A stretch of 64,000 nt of DNA from Dermanyssus gallinae (lineage: Eukaryota > Arthropoda > Arachnida > Mesostigmata > Dermanyssidae): assembly GCA_003439945.1 (NCBI GenBank), contig QVRM01000325.1:426501-490500 (forward strand). The letters run 5' to 3'. Under the pieces are notes generated by a model. The model worked only from the letters and a program-made list of their open reading frames with translations. It was not told where the DNA came from and did not search any database. The first letter of the stretch is position 1. The number at the start of each line of letters is the position of its first letter. The position numbers and the translations under genes are program-made. This document shows positions 10,956 to 22,486 of this stretch, one piece after another.

Positions 10956-11586
10956 AAGTGCGTTGCAAAAAATTAGCAACTCATGCTTTTTGGTGATAAT
11001 TTCTTGGTGACTTGATTTATTTGAATAGGTTTGATGTACAAATTTTAAGGGTATGATGTACATGACGAACCACGAGTATGGTGTTCATTTCGTTGCCATC
11101 TCACAATTGGTTCATTCAACAAAAAATAAAGAAATGTGAAAAAACATGTTGCAAAATATTTGCAACAATGGCATGCTAACAACACAGTCTTGTTTTTAAA
11201 GCATAGTCGATACTACAGCTGATATACGGACCCGGGTATCAGATGTCAGGAATATTGTCTAGCTAAATCAATTGTTGTATAGCTGCAAAATAGTCTACAG
11301 CTCAGTCGTTGTTCCGAACTAACGATGAACCTCATGTCTAAACCATGGCTCGTACAAAGGATCTCTCGGATAACGAAAAGACAAGAATTGAGGCATATGC
11401 TGAGCTCGGTCATACAGTAACTGCTATAGCAACCAGATTAGGACGACATAAGAGCACCATCAGCAGCAGATTCTTAACCCCCGGAGTGAACCAAAAAAGG
11501 TGCAGATCTAACAGTGGGCGTAAGCCAGTTTTGACTATTTTTTTTTCTTTGTCGCAAAAGAGTTGCTAATTTTTTGCAACGCACTT
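10956..11586 (+). mobile_element. Tc1/mariner-superfamily element, internally deleted
   Basis: Terminal inverted repeats begin AAGTGCGTTGCAAAAAATTA on the left; the right end is the complement and ends at 11586. TA dinucleotides flank both ends (10954-10955 and 11587-11588), the usual Tc1/mariner target duplication. From 11345 a frame starts MARTKDLSDNEKTRIEAYAE and continues through HTVTAIATRLGRHKSTIS, the N-terminal helix-turn-helix of an IS630/Tc1-type transposase. The frame then runs out and the DDE catalytic part is missing. The longer relative at 22485-23794 shares both ends and internal sequence, so this copy looks like a non-autonomous deletion derivative. Confidence 0.88.
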
Positions 11587-12671
11587 TACTATAACCAAAA
11601 TGGCAGAAACCGCGTAATATACGCAACATTGCCATCGCCGATCTAGCGATACGAAACAACAACAGCAGCAGCGGTAGCTGCAACAACCATAACAACAACA
11701 CCACCACCTGATCTCAAACCTAACTAGAAAAATAGCCACAACAATTAACAACACACGAACCACAACAGAATACAGCGCAACAAACTTGTACTTATTGTGC
11801 GATCATAATGTTCGCACATCATAATGTTCATAATGTTTATAAACAATGCCTGCCGGCCAAGATGGCGATTCGGCAGCTGCCTGTGATTACAATAAAGTGG
11901 CCATTATTAATAGAATTGTTGTTTGAATTACTAATACTATAAGGGCAAACTGACAATTCGCAACTCAGCAAGAAAGCAAACTGTAGTTGGCTGACAGCTT
12001 CTGACTGGCCCACGCCGACGACGAGACTGCCACAACCACACAACTATATTTCCATCTAGGAAAAACAAAAACACATCAGACGAAGACGAAGACAACAATA
12101 ACAGCAACAACAAAAACAACAACCGTAACAACAACGGCGACGACGACAACGACGACGACCACGACAACATAGCGTCGAATTCGAGACATTGAGTGCGCGT
12201 GAATGTCTCAAACCAACAATCAACAAATCAGTAAATCAAATGAGCTCAAATCAATTAATGACGGTCCAGCGTTCATTCAGCAATCGAGTGAGTTGTGATG
12301 AGGCTTCGAATGCCACTTATGGGGGATGACTTGATGGAGTTTCTTGGTTCGCGGTACCGGCTGCCGATGTTGGTTTTGGTTGTGGTCGTTGTTGTTGTTA
12401 TTGTTGGAGGTGGTGAAGATCGTGGAAAAGGTACCGGCTGCGCAGCATCAGATGTTGTTGTTACTGTGGCTAATGCTGTTGTTATTGGTGTCATTGTCAT
12501 TCTGTCATCATGACTCCGCTCGTGTATCGGAAAACTAGTAGTCTAGTAGCTTGCTAAACAATCGGTCGGTTTAACTACATTGACCGGATTTGGAATGACT
12601 GACTTACTTGTCCGTCCGAAGCGCACCGGCGGTCTTGATAAATAGCAACACAACACAAACAACAGCAAAAC

Positions 12672-12702
<31 letters not shown>

Positions 12703-12851
12703 TGACGCGACAATTAGTCCGAATTTCCGTGACTATTCATTGACTCTACGTAGGCACGTATGACAGGTCTGTCTACCTGCCGGTGTAAGCTGCGCAACGA
12801 AAAAAAGAACGCTGGATACAGAAATCGATCATCAGCGCAACGTTAAATGCT

Positions 12852-12884
<33 letters not shown>

Positions 12885-13065
12885 TATGACCCAATGGCTT
12901 TGTTTACTTTGCCTGTTTGTATGTGGGAGGTTTCGGGAGATCACGAGTGATGCACATGTACACAGACACGCAGGGCAACCACCATCAGTGAGAAGCCCCT
13001 CTGATGTGAAACAGAGACGATTCCCAAAGCCACAAGGAACACAATTCCCGTATTCCCTCACACTG

Positions 13066-13088
13066 CCCCCCCCCCCCCCCCCCCCCCC
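13066..13088. repeat. Poly-C/poly-G homopolymer, 23 bp
   Basis: Unbroken run of C on the plus strand. Confidence 0.95.
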
Positions 13089-13696
13089 GCCACCCCGTCC
13101 ACCTTATCCGGTGGTGTTGTGTCGGTTGCACCACCACGACCTCGAGACATCGTAAAGAGGGAATTCGCTACGACTCTCTTCTACAGCGACTATGACAGCC
13201 TGTACTTACCACGGTATTAAGCTGATCGCCAGCAAAAAAGAGAGAGACAGAGACCGTCTCACTCGTTCACTTACTGCAACCTCCCACCCTGGCTCCCACG
13301 ACCCAGACACCCAAATATGACTACAACATTTTGCGACAACAACAACAATAATAATACCAACAACAACAACAACAATACCAACAACAACAATAACAACAAC
13401 AACAACACCAACAAGAATAACAACATTAACAAAGGCAACCAGACAGTGACTGTTGATTGATTGATTGATGCTCGATCATGACCACCGGACGACTGGCCCA
13501 ATCACTTGGCCTCATCATCTATTTGATGAGAATCCGGCGGCATGATCCGTCATCTCCATCACGCTCTCTCGTCGGCGACTCTCTTCGTTGGTATGGTCAT
13601 CATTGTCATTGATTGATGCGTTGTGGGATGGTCAAAGTTGTCAATCAACGATGTCATCATGATCCTGGACTTTTGTGTCGGACTCTCTTATACATG

Positions 13697-13736
<40 letters not shown>

Positions 13737-13980
13737 TTCCCGACCTTAGCGCTGCCGTGCATCGTCGTAGGCACATCAACAGTCGCGTTTTTCTTTTCTT
13801 CTCGTCGTATTTGTCTTCTGGCTGAGATATCCGACCACGACGATAGAGTTTGCTTTGCTTCGTTTCGCTTATTCGATTTCTTCTTCTCTGCTTTTTCCAC
13901 TACCAGCCTCCCACCCACCGACCCAAAACAGCAGCAGCAGCGGCAGCAGCTCCAAAACGAACCACGATGGCCTCCCGACC

Positions 13981-14004
13981 ATAGATAGATAGATAGATAG
14001 ATAG
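13981..14004. repeat. (GATA)n microsatellite
   Basis: Six tandem ATAG units. Confidence 0.95.
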
Positions 14005-14942
14005 CCGTTGTTCAGCAATAACTACTATAAGGTCGAAGGTATAACGAAGAGGGAACGACGAACAAACTAGAACAACAGCGAACTATAACAATGGTAACAA
14101 CAACAACAACTAACAACAATATCACCAACGACGAGGGAGCAAATTGGCTTGCACACCTTCAGGTCTGTGTTCACAACCACTACCTCCACCACCACCACCA
14201 CCACCACCACCATGAACAACAACATCACCATCACCACGACCAACGATGATGACAATGCACTATTATTACTACGACTACTATTATTATTATTACTGCCATA
14301 ACTTACTCTTCTACTTCTTCTTAGACGACAACGACGACGACGATATCTTCGCTTGCTGGCAGCATAATGACTATGTTTGCTGTTGCTGCTGCTGTTGCTG
14401 CAACTGCTTTACTGAGAGACAATAGCTCTCTCTTTGCTGACGACCAACTCACACATTCGGATTCACTACTGGCTGACCGTCGGACGGACGGACCGACGGA
14501 CCGACGGACGAATGAACTGAGGAACTGAAGACCTGCGGACCCACTCCTCACTTACTCACTTATCGACCGACCCACCGACTGAACGCCGACGCAAACAAGC
14601 AAGCAATCAAGCAGACGTTTGTCGCCGAAGTCTATTTTTCAGTGTCGATTAGAAAAAAAAGCACAACAACATCAACAACAACATCATCGATGGGTTTGTT
14701 GCTTACTTTCTTGTCGACCACCACCGACGACGCGCTTTTGTAAACTACTGCTACTGCAGTTGCTGCTGTTGCGAATGTTGGTTCTCTGTTACACTGCTGC
14801 TGCTGCTGGCGCTGCCGCCGCCGCAACTACTCCTTCTCCTCTTGCCTATGCTGTACTCGTCCACTGTCCCTGCCGTTGTTGTCCTTGTTGATTCTGCTGC
14901 TGATGCTGCTGATGCTGTGGCAACAGTAGCAATTCGAACCGC

Positions 14943-15297
14943 CGATGCTGTGAATGCTGTGGCCTGCTCGCTCGGCTGATACAGCGGCAGCAGCAGACGA
15001 CGATGCTGTGGATACTGTGGGCCAGCTCGCTCGGGTGATACAGCAGCAGCAGCAGCAGACGACGATGCTGTGGATGCTGTGGGCCTGCTCGCTCGGCTGA
15101 TACAGCAACAGCAGCAGCAGCAACAGCAGCTACTGACGATGCTGTGGATGCTGTGGACCAGCTTGCTCGACGGATGCAGCAGCGGCAGCAGCTATTGACG
15201 ATGCTGTAGCTGCTGCGTGCTCGGCTGATACAGCAGCAGCAGCAATAGCTATTGGCGATGCTGTTGATGCTGTGGCCGCTCTCTCGGCTGATGCAGG
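14943..15297. repeat. Minisatellite, about 60 bp unit, six copies, CAG-containing
   Basis: The segment CGATGCTGTGGATGCTGTGG begins at 14943, 15001, 15063, 15137, 15199 and 15256 with small changes. Each copy continues with a GCTCGCTCGGCTGATACAG-like core and a variable (CAG)n block, so spacing varies from 57 to 74 bases. The minus-strand open frame over it simply repeats short peptides such as RASRPQHSQHRR and has no conserved domain. Confidence 0.85.
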
Positions 15298-15344
15298 CGT
15301 TGTTGGTGGCGGCTGCTGCTGCTGCTGCTGTTGCTTCTGCCTTT

Positions 15345-15347
15345 GTT

Positions 15348-15378
<31 letters not shown>

Positions 15379-15422
15379 ACGACAACGATGAAGTTGTTGT
15401 TGTTGTTGTTGTTGTTGTTGTT
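15345..15422. repeat. (GTT)n runs flanking a GACGACAACGATGAAG core
   Basis: Two GTT-repeat blocks separated by about 20 non-repeat bases. Confidence 0.9.
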
Positions 15423-15823
15423 GGCGGCGGCGTGTCGTCGTTTTGGTGCTCCATAACACGATCGCTCACGCACCTCCTCACATTTCGACAGCGCCATCTT
15501 TCTTGGTCATCGCGCGCCCAGGTCCCCTCTCGCGCTCTCACCCGCTCGTTCTTCGTACGTACTCTATATCGTTGGGTCGCGGCGCGCTCAGCGTCTCCGG
15601 GCGCCTCCTCCGTCTCTTTCTATTGCTCTGCTGTTTGATTTCGTCCACTACGAACTACTTACTACTACTACGATGTACAACGACCGCATCGCGCAAGCGG
15701 TTTTTGTCTCCGCTTTTTTAAGTTTTGTTTTCCTTAAAAAATATGGTACACATTTTTTTCTGAGTACCATATTTTTTAATAATATTTTTTTTTAAATCTT
15801 ATCATAGTTCTTTGTTTGTCTTG

Positions 15824-15824
<1 letters not shown>

Positions 15825-15894
<70 letters not shown>
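15825..15894. repeat. (TA)n microsatellite, about 70 bp
   Basis: Perfect TA alternation. Confidence 0.97.
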
Positions 15895-15896
<2 letters not shown>

Positions 15897-16106
15897 TATA
15901 CCTTAGTTTCGTGGTTGCTTCATTTAGCTCATGTACGGCTTACGAGGCAAGCAAGGCCAACACACCACCTAAAGTAACGTTGTTCGCCTAGATCTCTGAC
16001 GGGACAGAAGAACCGCGCAGGGCGGGGAAGACCAGTAGGTGGACTTTCAATCTATTTACGAGCAGGGTCACCCCAAATGCAATGTGTGTGTTGAGGTGAG
16101 TGTTGT

Positions 16107-17003
16107 ATGACACTCACCTCAGGTAGTTTCAACCTCGCATTGTTCTACCTGCCACCTCATTACGATGATGTTGACGTTGCCGATGCGATCAGTGCTGGAC
16201 TAGCGGGACTAAACCTCCAGCTACCCACTCTGGTCGGCGGCGACTTCAAGTGTCGGCTTGATAGTGGTGCCACCGACAGGAAGGGCGATGCGCTTATTAA
16301 GCTTCTAGAAAATAGAGGCCTGCATTGCGCAAATGAGCGTGATAAATTCACGTACGTCTGCCAGAGTGGAAGAAGCACTATCGACCTCATGTTTCACAAC
16401 CTTCAACATCCGACGGAATTTCAAGGATGCGAGGTACTTAATATACCAGCACGGAAGCACCTGCCGGTGCTGGCGTCTCTGTGTCTGCCTGGCCAGGGAC
16501 GCGCCTCTAGTCGGCAGCCGACAATGTACTGGTCTAAACAGCTAGATTTGCGTGTATTGACGCGCGAGTTAGAGCTGCTGAGATCAACTTCTGACATCGA
16601 ACAAAGCAACCACGCTTTGGAGGCCACAGTAAAGGCGGCTGTAGTCAAGAAGAAGTACAGACAAAGACGGGCGCGGCCCTGGTTTACACAGGCCTGCTAC
16701 TTAAAACGTCGGGAAGTCTTGGGGCTCCTGCGCCGAGCACGGGCTCTACATCCCGACCCCCAGATAGTTGCTGATCGTAGGGCGCTCTATGGCCAACATA
16801 GAGCAACCTACAAGAAACTTCTTGTGGAGAATAAGCGCCGGTATGATGAGGAGGAGGAGTTTCGTTTGCTTGAGAGAGCAGAGCGCGAACCCCATGTCTA
16901 CATTGTTCGCCGGCTGAAGAAAAGCATGCACAGCATGACAAACGAGCAGTTGCGGCAGCACTTTACTGCTCTTCTGCTCGATGCAAACGCCCCCCGCGCC
17001 TAA
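16107..17003 (+). pseudogene. LINE endonuclease fragment
   Basis: This is the back half of an APE-type endonuclease with the GGDF and SxIDxxxxN-type motifs. It is followed by a basic linker (KKKYRQRRARPWFTQACYLK) typical of the stretch between endonuclease and reverse transcriptase in LINE ORF2. It begins inside the domain because the element is 5'-truncated at 16021. Confidence 0.8.
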
Positions 17004-18624
17004 CCCAGTTATTGAGCAACCGCTCACTCTGGAGCAGCACCACATGAATTTGCCGTTTACGGTGGAAGAAGTTGTGCAGATCTTGCGCGGGCTACCCAAG
17101 AAAAAGAGTAGTGGTCCTGATGGGGTCTATTACGAACATTGGGCTGAGTCGTCCGATGTTTTAGTAGGGGAGCTTTGTAAGCTGTTTAATCAGATACTAA
17201 GCGGGGGACACATACCCCAGGTTTGGCACGAGGCCAGGCTTACTCTGCTATTCAAGGGCAAAAACGGTGACAATGTAGACGATCCAAATCTCTACCGGGG
17301 TATCGCGTTGGAACGCACTCTCAATAAAATCTTCGCTAAGTTGATTATCTCGAGGGTGCTTCCAACTGTGGAGAAGGCCTTACCTCCGGAGCAATTCGGA
17401 TTCAGGAAGGGTCGAGGTACACAGAACGCAATCCACGTACTCCAGTCGGAAGTTGAACGGGTGTTGGCTGTGCCTGGGGGTCACTTGTACGCCGTCTTTA
17501 TTGATTGTGTCAAGGCCTTCGACAAAGCTCCCCGTCACCTACTAGTCGATTCATTTCGACATGCTGGGGTGGGTGGTTGTTTTCTACAAGTGCACTCCAG
17601 CTTCTTTGCTGAAGACCGCCTTGAAGTAAACCTAAGGGGCAAGGACACCTTGCAGCTGAGTCAAAACGTAGGGACCCCTCAAGGGGACCCTCTCAGTTGC
17701 CTGGCATTCTCCTTGTTCATCGCAGACCTAGCCCGCCATGTACGGGAGGAGTTTAGAAACGCCGTCGTCGTCATGTATGCGGATGACATCGTAGTGGCCC
17801 ACCGGGACCGCGGTGCCATTCGTTGAATTGTCGGCGACGTAGAAAGTTAGCTTCACCGTAAGGGTCTTCAAATAAATTCGCAGAAGACGAAAGCCATGAA
17901 GTTTCGCCGTGGGGGTCGATTGGCTGCCGCAGACATAATACCCTGTTGTGGCCAACCGCTGGAGTTTGTCAACTCCTTCCCGTATTTAGGTCTGAGACTA
18001 CACTATACGGGAACGACCTTTACCCAGCACATCGGCGACAGATGTCGGGCGGCTATTGCCTCTATTCACACAGAGGTGAGAGACCTTCGGCGACTGTCTC
18101 TGAGTGCAGCCGTGCGTCTTTTTGAGCTTAAGATTGTGCCAATGTTGAGCTACAGCCTAGGCAGGGTGTGGGACCATCTCTCAGCGGCAAATTTTGCGCA
18201 GCTAGAGGGATGTTTCACAATATATATGAAGCGGGTTCTTTGCGTGCCGCGGACGGCAAGAAGCCGCTTCGTGTACCTGCTGGCGGTTTGCGGGCCGGCA
18301 GTGAAAACAATCAGAGTCAGGCTTAGGTCACCTACTAAAGGGCCACTTCAGCAATTTTTGTTGGGGTGGCAGGGAAATGTGACCGAGGCCTCGGCAGAGG
18401 TCGTGTACACAAAGTACATTGTGCACGGCTATCATCACTTGGTATGTTCGACCAAAGGATTTCACCAAGTTAGCGATCAATGTCGTTGCCGGTTCTGCTC
18501 GCAGATATGCGCTAAATACCACGTAGCTGCCAGACCCATCGGCGGTTTTTGCACTTTTTCGCCCGGTGGGACGGTCGCTAAAGTGTTCAACTTGTATATA
18601 ATGAACTGTATTGTAATTATGTAA
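16981..18624 (+). pseudogene. LINE reverse transcriptase, interrupted
   Basis: Palm motifs are present: AVFIDCVKAFDKAPRH (motif A region), GTPQGDPLSC (motif B) and YADDIVV (motif C). A TGA at 17824-17826 and another stop about 30 bases later break the frame before the thumb. Target-primed reverse transcription would be the original function; the present copy cannot make a full protein. Confidence 0.85.
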
Positions 18625-18664
18625 CATCTTGAAATGCAATGTTATTGCGAAATAAACAGATATA

Positions 18665-19667
18665 CAGGGTGTTCCTATTTGTGTGTCCAAAACGCTACGG
18701 TATGGTCAAACTCGGTGAGAAAATCATTTTTGCCAATGGGTGGAAGCCGGGAAAACGTTTTGTTTAGGAGTGAGGATGAAATTTATAAAAGCAGTTATTC
18801 TGTCTTTTTTCTCCTACATAGTTGTGCAAAATCTACGTTTGCGGGAGAACTCTGAAGACACTTTACTAGCTTGCGTAGCAAAAAGCGAATAGCCAGATTA
18901 AGGAAAGTCATAAAAAGTCAAAATGTTACGTTAACGCTTTTTGTGCAACATCGTAATTTTTTCCATTACGACCAAAAATGCACGTCCAAAAGACTACTCT
19001 CAGGCAATAGCAGATTTAATGCCCACTACATTCGTACCAAAGTGATGGTGCTGCGTTACGTAGTTGCCAAGTAACTAAGCTTTTTCGACAGTCATATCGA
19101 AAGCGAAGGCATGCATACTTGCAGCTGCAGAACTCAGCAAGAGAATAATTTTTTCTAATGGAAAGAGGGGGCGGAAACGTCTTGGCAAAATGCTACGGTT
19201 CTGGACGTGAAAACTTCAACGTGAAACATAACAACTATGACTGTCGAAAAAGCTTAGTCACTTGGCAACTACGTAACGCAGCACCATCACTTTGGTACGA
19301 ATGTAGTGGGCATTAAATCTGCTATTGCCTGAGAGTAGTCTTTTGGACGTGCATTTTTGATCGTAATAGAAAAAATTACGATGTTGCACAAAAAAGCGTT
19401 AACGTAACATTTTGACTTTTTATGACTTTCCTTAATCTGGCTATTCGCTTTTTGCTACGCAAGCTAGTAATGTATACTTTATTGTGCAGAATTGTCCGCC
19501 AAACACGCCGGTATGATCGGTTCCTTTGTGCGCTGAACTGCTTTTATAAATTTCATCCTCACTCCTAAACAAAACGTTTTCCCGGCTTCCACCTATTGGT
19601 AAAAATTATTTTCTCACCGAGTTTGACCATACCCTAGCGTTTTGGACACACAAATAGGAACACCCTG
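18665..19667. mobile_element. Foldback DNA element with about 431-bp inverted arms
   Basis: The left arm 18665-19095 and right arm 19236-19667 are inverted copies starting CAGGGTGTTCCTATTTGTG and ending at TTTTTCGACAGTCATA. A 140-base spacer separates them. TATA flanks both outer ends, suggesting a TA target. A block of about 75-80 bases inside the arms (left about 18793-18868, right about 19470-19548) does not match, while sequence on both sides of it does. No transposase frame is present. It resembles a MITE or foldback element mobilised in trans; the superfamily is not determined. Confidence 0.9.
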
Positions 19668-20643
19668 TATATAGAAGAACCGCGCAGAGTTAGGGGCACG
19701 CGGCATTGACAAGCGCCCGCCCTCAGTAAGTTTTTCGGTCGAATCGAAATTGGAAATACGGGGCGGGCGAAAGCTTAGAATTAATAAAACATTGAAATTT
19801 GTTCTTAATTTTTATGTTCTCCAATTATCCGTCCCCTATGAATGGTTTGGAATTAATCCACAGGTATTTCTTCAATTCCACAAATATTTCTTCAATGCGC
19901 CGAGAGCCGGGCATGTTGAGATATCTAAGGTTTTCCCAACGGTCTTTGTGGCAGCATGGACGGAGACACCCATATTGCGAGAACACCCCGCGCAGCAGAG
20001 TCTATGCGAACCCGAGGCACGGAGCTGATTGCCCTAGCTAAATGACAGAAATCTACTTCCTATTATCAGTGAAAGATGGTTGTTTTAGTGGATACTCAGC
20101 AGATCCGTTTGCCTTTCTGTCAAGTCCCACTGTGTGTTCTGACGAAACGAACCTCATCTGCTGAACCCCCCGTCGTAGCTGCGTAATAGCTCTTCATCGC
20201 GATCAGCAAGAACAATACGAAGTAACAATAAAAAATAATAAACTATTAAAAAACAAAAACATATTAAAATAGGCACTGCTAGAGCAGACAGATCAATTGA
20301 TTTGGTTCATTGCTGATCCACGTCGGGACCAGATGGTACACTTAATTGGCTAAGGGTAACAGTATAACCAAAGGACGCGAGACTGTGACAACGCCAAATC
20401 ATCACGTTGACTACAAATAAACACAGTAAAAAATGGCCAGAGGCCAGATCAAACAACAACAAAAAATAGCCCATGTCCGCTGTTCGTCTTCGAAGATTAG
20501 TGCGTCCCGTAGTGGCGAGTGCAGGCGCAAGAAGCACGCAATAAAAAGGCTTGAAAACTGACCTTTTACATTGACTGTATATTTCTCGTATCTCCAAGTC
20601 TTCGTATGTTAACACCAATGCAGGAACATCTCAGCAGCATGTG

Positions 20644-20645
20644 AA

Positions 20646-20697
<52 letters not shown>

Positions 20698-20727
20698 AAA
20701 TGATATATATATATATATATATATATA
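20644..20727. repeat. Poly-A tract followed by two (TA)n arrays
   Basis: A20 at 20644-20663, TA to 20692, a short break, then TA at 20704-20727. An A run merging into TA could mark an old retroposon tail, but no body was recognised. Confidence 0.9.
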
Positions 20728-21318
20728 ATCAACAAGTTCCAGTACTTTGACTTATAACAATTGAACTGATACCACCAAGGTCTTTTTTGCTTAGAACGGT
20801 CATCAGCTATACGCGCTTCAATTACAATAAAAATACAATTTTGTGCCAATAAGTTGCCGCCTTTATTGTTTAAGTTTGGTTCAAAGAAGTGAATAAACGA
20901 GACTCGGCGATTTCTAAGGAGTCAAACATGGAAGAGGAATAAATATGCATAAAGTTATGTGGTGAAAGCCAAAGCACATGTTCAAAAGTGGTAGACATAT
21001 TACTGCTTATGGTGATCAATAGTAGTATCGTACTCAACAGTGGCTGAATTACTATCAGTAGGATAGCTGAAGTATTGGAAATATTTTATGGATCCCTTCT
21101 AGCAGTTTGGCCAACATTTTATGCGTCAGAAGACTGGCAGCGAAGTTCATTCCAAAAATGTTTCTTTTGAACGGTCGTCGGAAAATGTCCGAATTAAACC
21201 TTCAGGCAAAAGCAGGACCTGGTTCTACGGTTAATGTTATATGATATATGATAAGGTTATCGTGTTTTTTGAGAAGATTGCAGGAGACGTTCCGGCGCAA
21301 GAGGCCTACAAAAAAGGC

Positions 21319-21323
<5 letters not shown>

Positions 21324-21366
<43 letters not shown>
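21324..21366. repeat. (TA)n microsatellite
   Basis: Perfect TA alternation. Confidence 0.95.
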
Positions 21367-21369
<3 letters not shown>

Positions 21370-22405
21370 TTTTATTGAATTATATATTGCAATTTCTTTC
21401 AAGGGAATCGCTTGCATTCTACTTCGATGTTTTTCTACTACTGCAAATGAATGACAGTGAATTAATAATATGCATGTTCTTCCTCCTTCGAGGCATTGGT
21501 ATTAGTCGTTCCGACCCAATCACTCATCACCCTTTCACTTTAGGGCCGAGTTATGCACAGCAAATATTACGGGTCTTGCCCCGCTTCTGTTCCGTTTTAG
21601 GGATTGGTTGGTCGGGGAGACAAATGTGTGCCTTTGCTATTCGACCTCCAGACCGAGGCGGGCTTCAAGGTTTCTCCTCTAGGAAGTACTGTTAACTGCA
21701 CTCACATATGGCATCCTCCCCCCGATACAGGTCACTTCGCATGCAAACTCTCTATCGGCATCGAGGAAAGTAGTATGTGTTTTAGTCGGAGGTATACCTA
21801 CTTGACATAGAGCTATAGCACAGAGCCTCATCTCTCAGCATACATGTACTCCGGTCCTCGCTGACCTGTTAGCTAATTACCTGTAGCGTTCTGAAGTTCT
21901 AGGTTGTGTTTTGACTTTGTTTGCCTTCTGTTACCTCGCGTATGCATTTAACAACTGTGGTATTGTCTGTACGTCTCCTCCGTCCGAGAGTTCTTGTCCA
22001 GAAATTTCACAGACATGTTATTTTCAAAATTCCATCAATTCGTTTAAACGTTAGTGATTGGGGTACCAAAATGCCATGAATCGGCGCTCCAAATTCTGAA
22101 CTAGTTTACTTTTTTTTTAGGTTTTAGGACATTGTCTTTACTGCATTTCCTCGTATCGGAGATAGCACCGGCATCGCTTTTCATAGGATCTTAAAAATTT
22201 CAATTTTATTGGAGTTCTAATAAATTTCTGCATATGAATGGCGTTGGACTTTCCAAGGTTTCTCCCTTCTAACTTTTTGGTTGCCAGTTGGAATAGACAG
22301 AGCAAGTAATTCGCAATTATTTATAGTTAGGTGAAGTCAGAATAATTGCTTTTACATCCTAATTTTCTGTCCTCTGGGGATTGCTCAGTAAGAATTAAAC
22401 GATTT

Positions 22406-22409
<4 letters not shown>

Positions 22410-22484
<75 letters not shown>
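22410..22484. repeat. (TA)n microsatellite abutting the Tc1-like element
   Basis: TA repeat of about 75 bases that ends exactly where the left terminal repeat of the element at 22485 becomes recognisable. Confidence 0.95.

Positions 22485-22486
<2 letters not shown>

Larger units (their letters stand above)
11587..14900. other. Intergenic, simple-sequence-rich; no gene recognised
   Basis: Contains (CAA/CAG)-type runs, (TAA)n at 12677-12702, (TA)n at 12854-12882 and 13700-13734, poly-C at 13066-13088, (GATA)n at 13981-14004 and (CAC)n near 14185-14211. Open frames here encode only homopolymeric Leu, Val, Asn or Thr runs. No conserved segment was seen on either strand. Confidence 0.6.
16021..18664 (+). 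mobile_element. APE-type non-LTR retrotransposon (LINE), 5'-truncated and frame-broken
   Basis: The first segment (about 16107-17003) is the C-terminal part of an apurinic-like endonuclease, with LVGGDFKCRLDSG and STIDLMFHN. A +1 frame change near 16981-17003 leads to a reverse transcriptase with NLYRGIAL, EQFGFRKGRGTQNAI, GTPQGDPLSC and MYADDIVV. In-frame stops follow at 17824-17826 and a little downstream; the thumb region then reads from 17896 (NSFPYLGLRLHYTG). The C-terminus is Cys-rich (CRCRFCSQIC). The 3' UTR ends in an AATAAA at about 18651. Stops and the frameshift mean it is inactive. The clade is not certain; the endonuclease, and no RNase H seen, would allow a CR1, jockey or RTE-like placement. 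Confidence 0.88.
16006..19687 (+). mobile_element. Composite: LINE with nested foldback element inside one target duplication
   Basis: The 15-base sequence AGAAGAACCGCGCAG occurs at 16006-16020 and again at 19673-19687. Between them lie a 5'-truncated LINE (16021 to about 18664) and, at its 3' end, a foldback element (18665-19667) with TATA on both sides. The simplest history is LINE insertion, which made the 15-base duplication, followed by insertion of the foldback element into a TA in the LINE tail. Confidence 0.85.
19690..22408. other. Intergenic: no gene recognised
   Basis: Moderately AT-rich, with A20 plus (TA)n at 20644-20692, (TA)n at 20704-20727 and 21324-21366. Several open frames of 60 to 106 codons exist but none shows a recognisable domain or convincing splice framing. 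Confidence 0.55.

Noticed and set aside
14943..15297. CRISPR-like regular repeats
   Set aside because: Unit spacing varies from 57 to 74 bases, the intervening DNA is itself repetitive, and the genome is eukaryotic.
14846..15541. A 231-codon minus-strand frame
   Set aside because: It is made of Thr, Ala and Asn runs plus the translated minisatellite; no splice or domain support.
20307..20618. A 103-codon minus-strand frame with hydrophobic stretches
   Set aside because: No recognisable domain and no supporting splice sites; consistent with chance.
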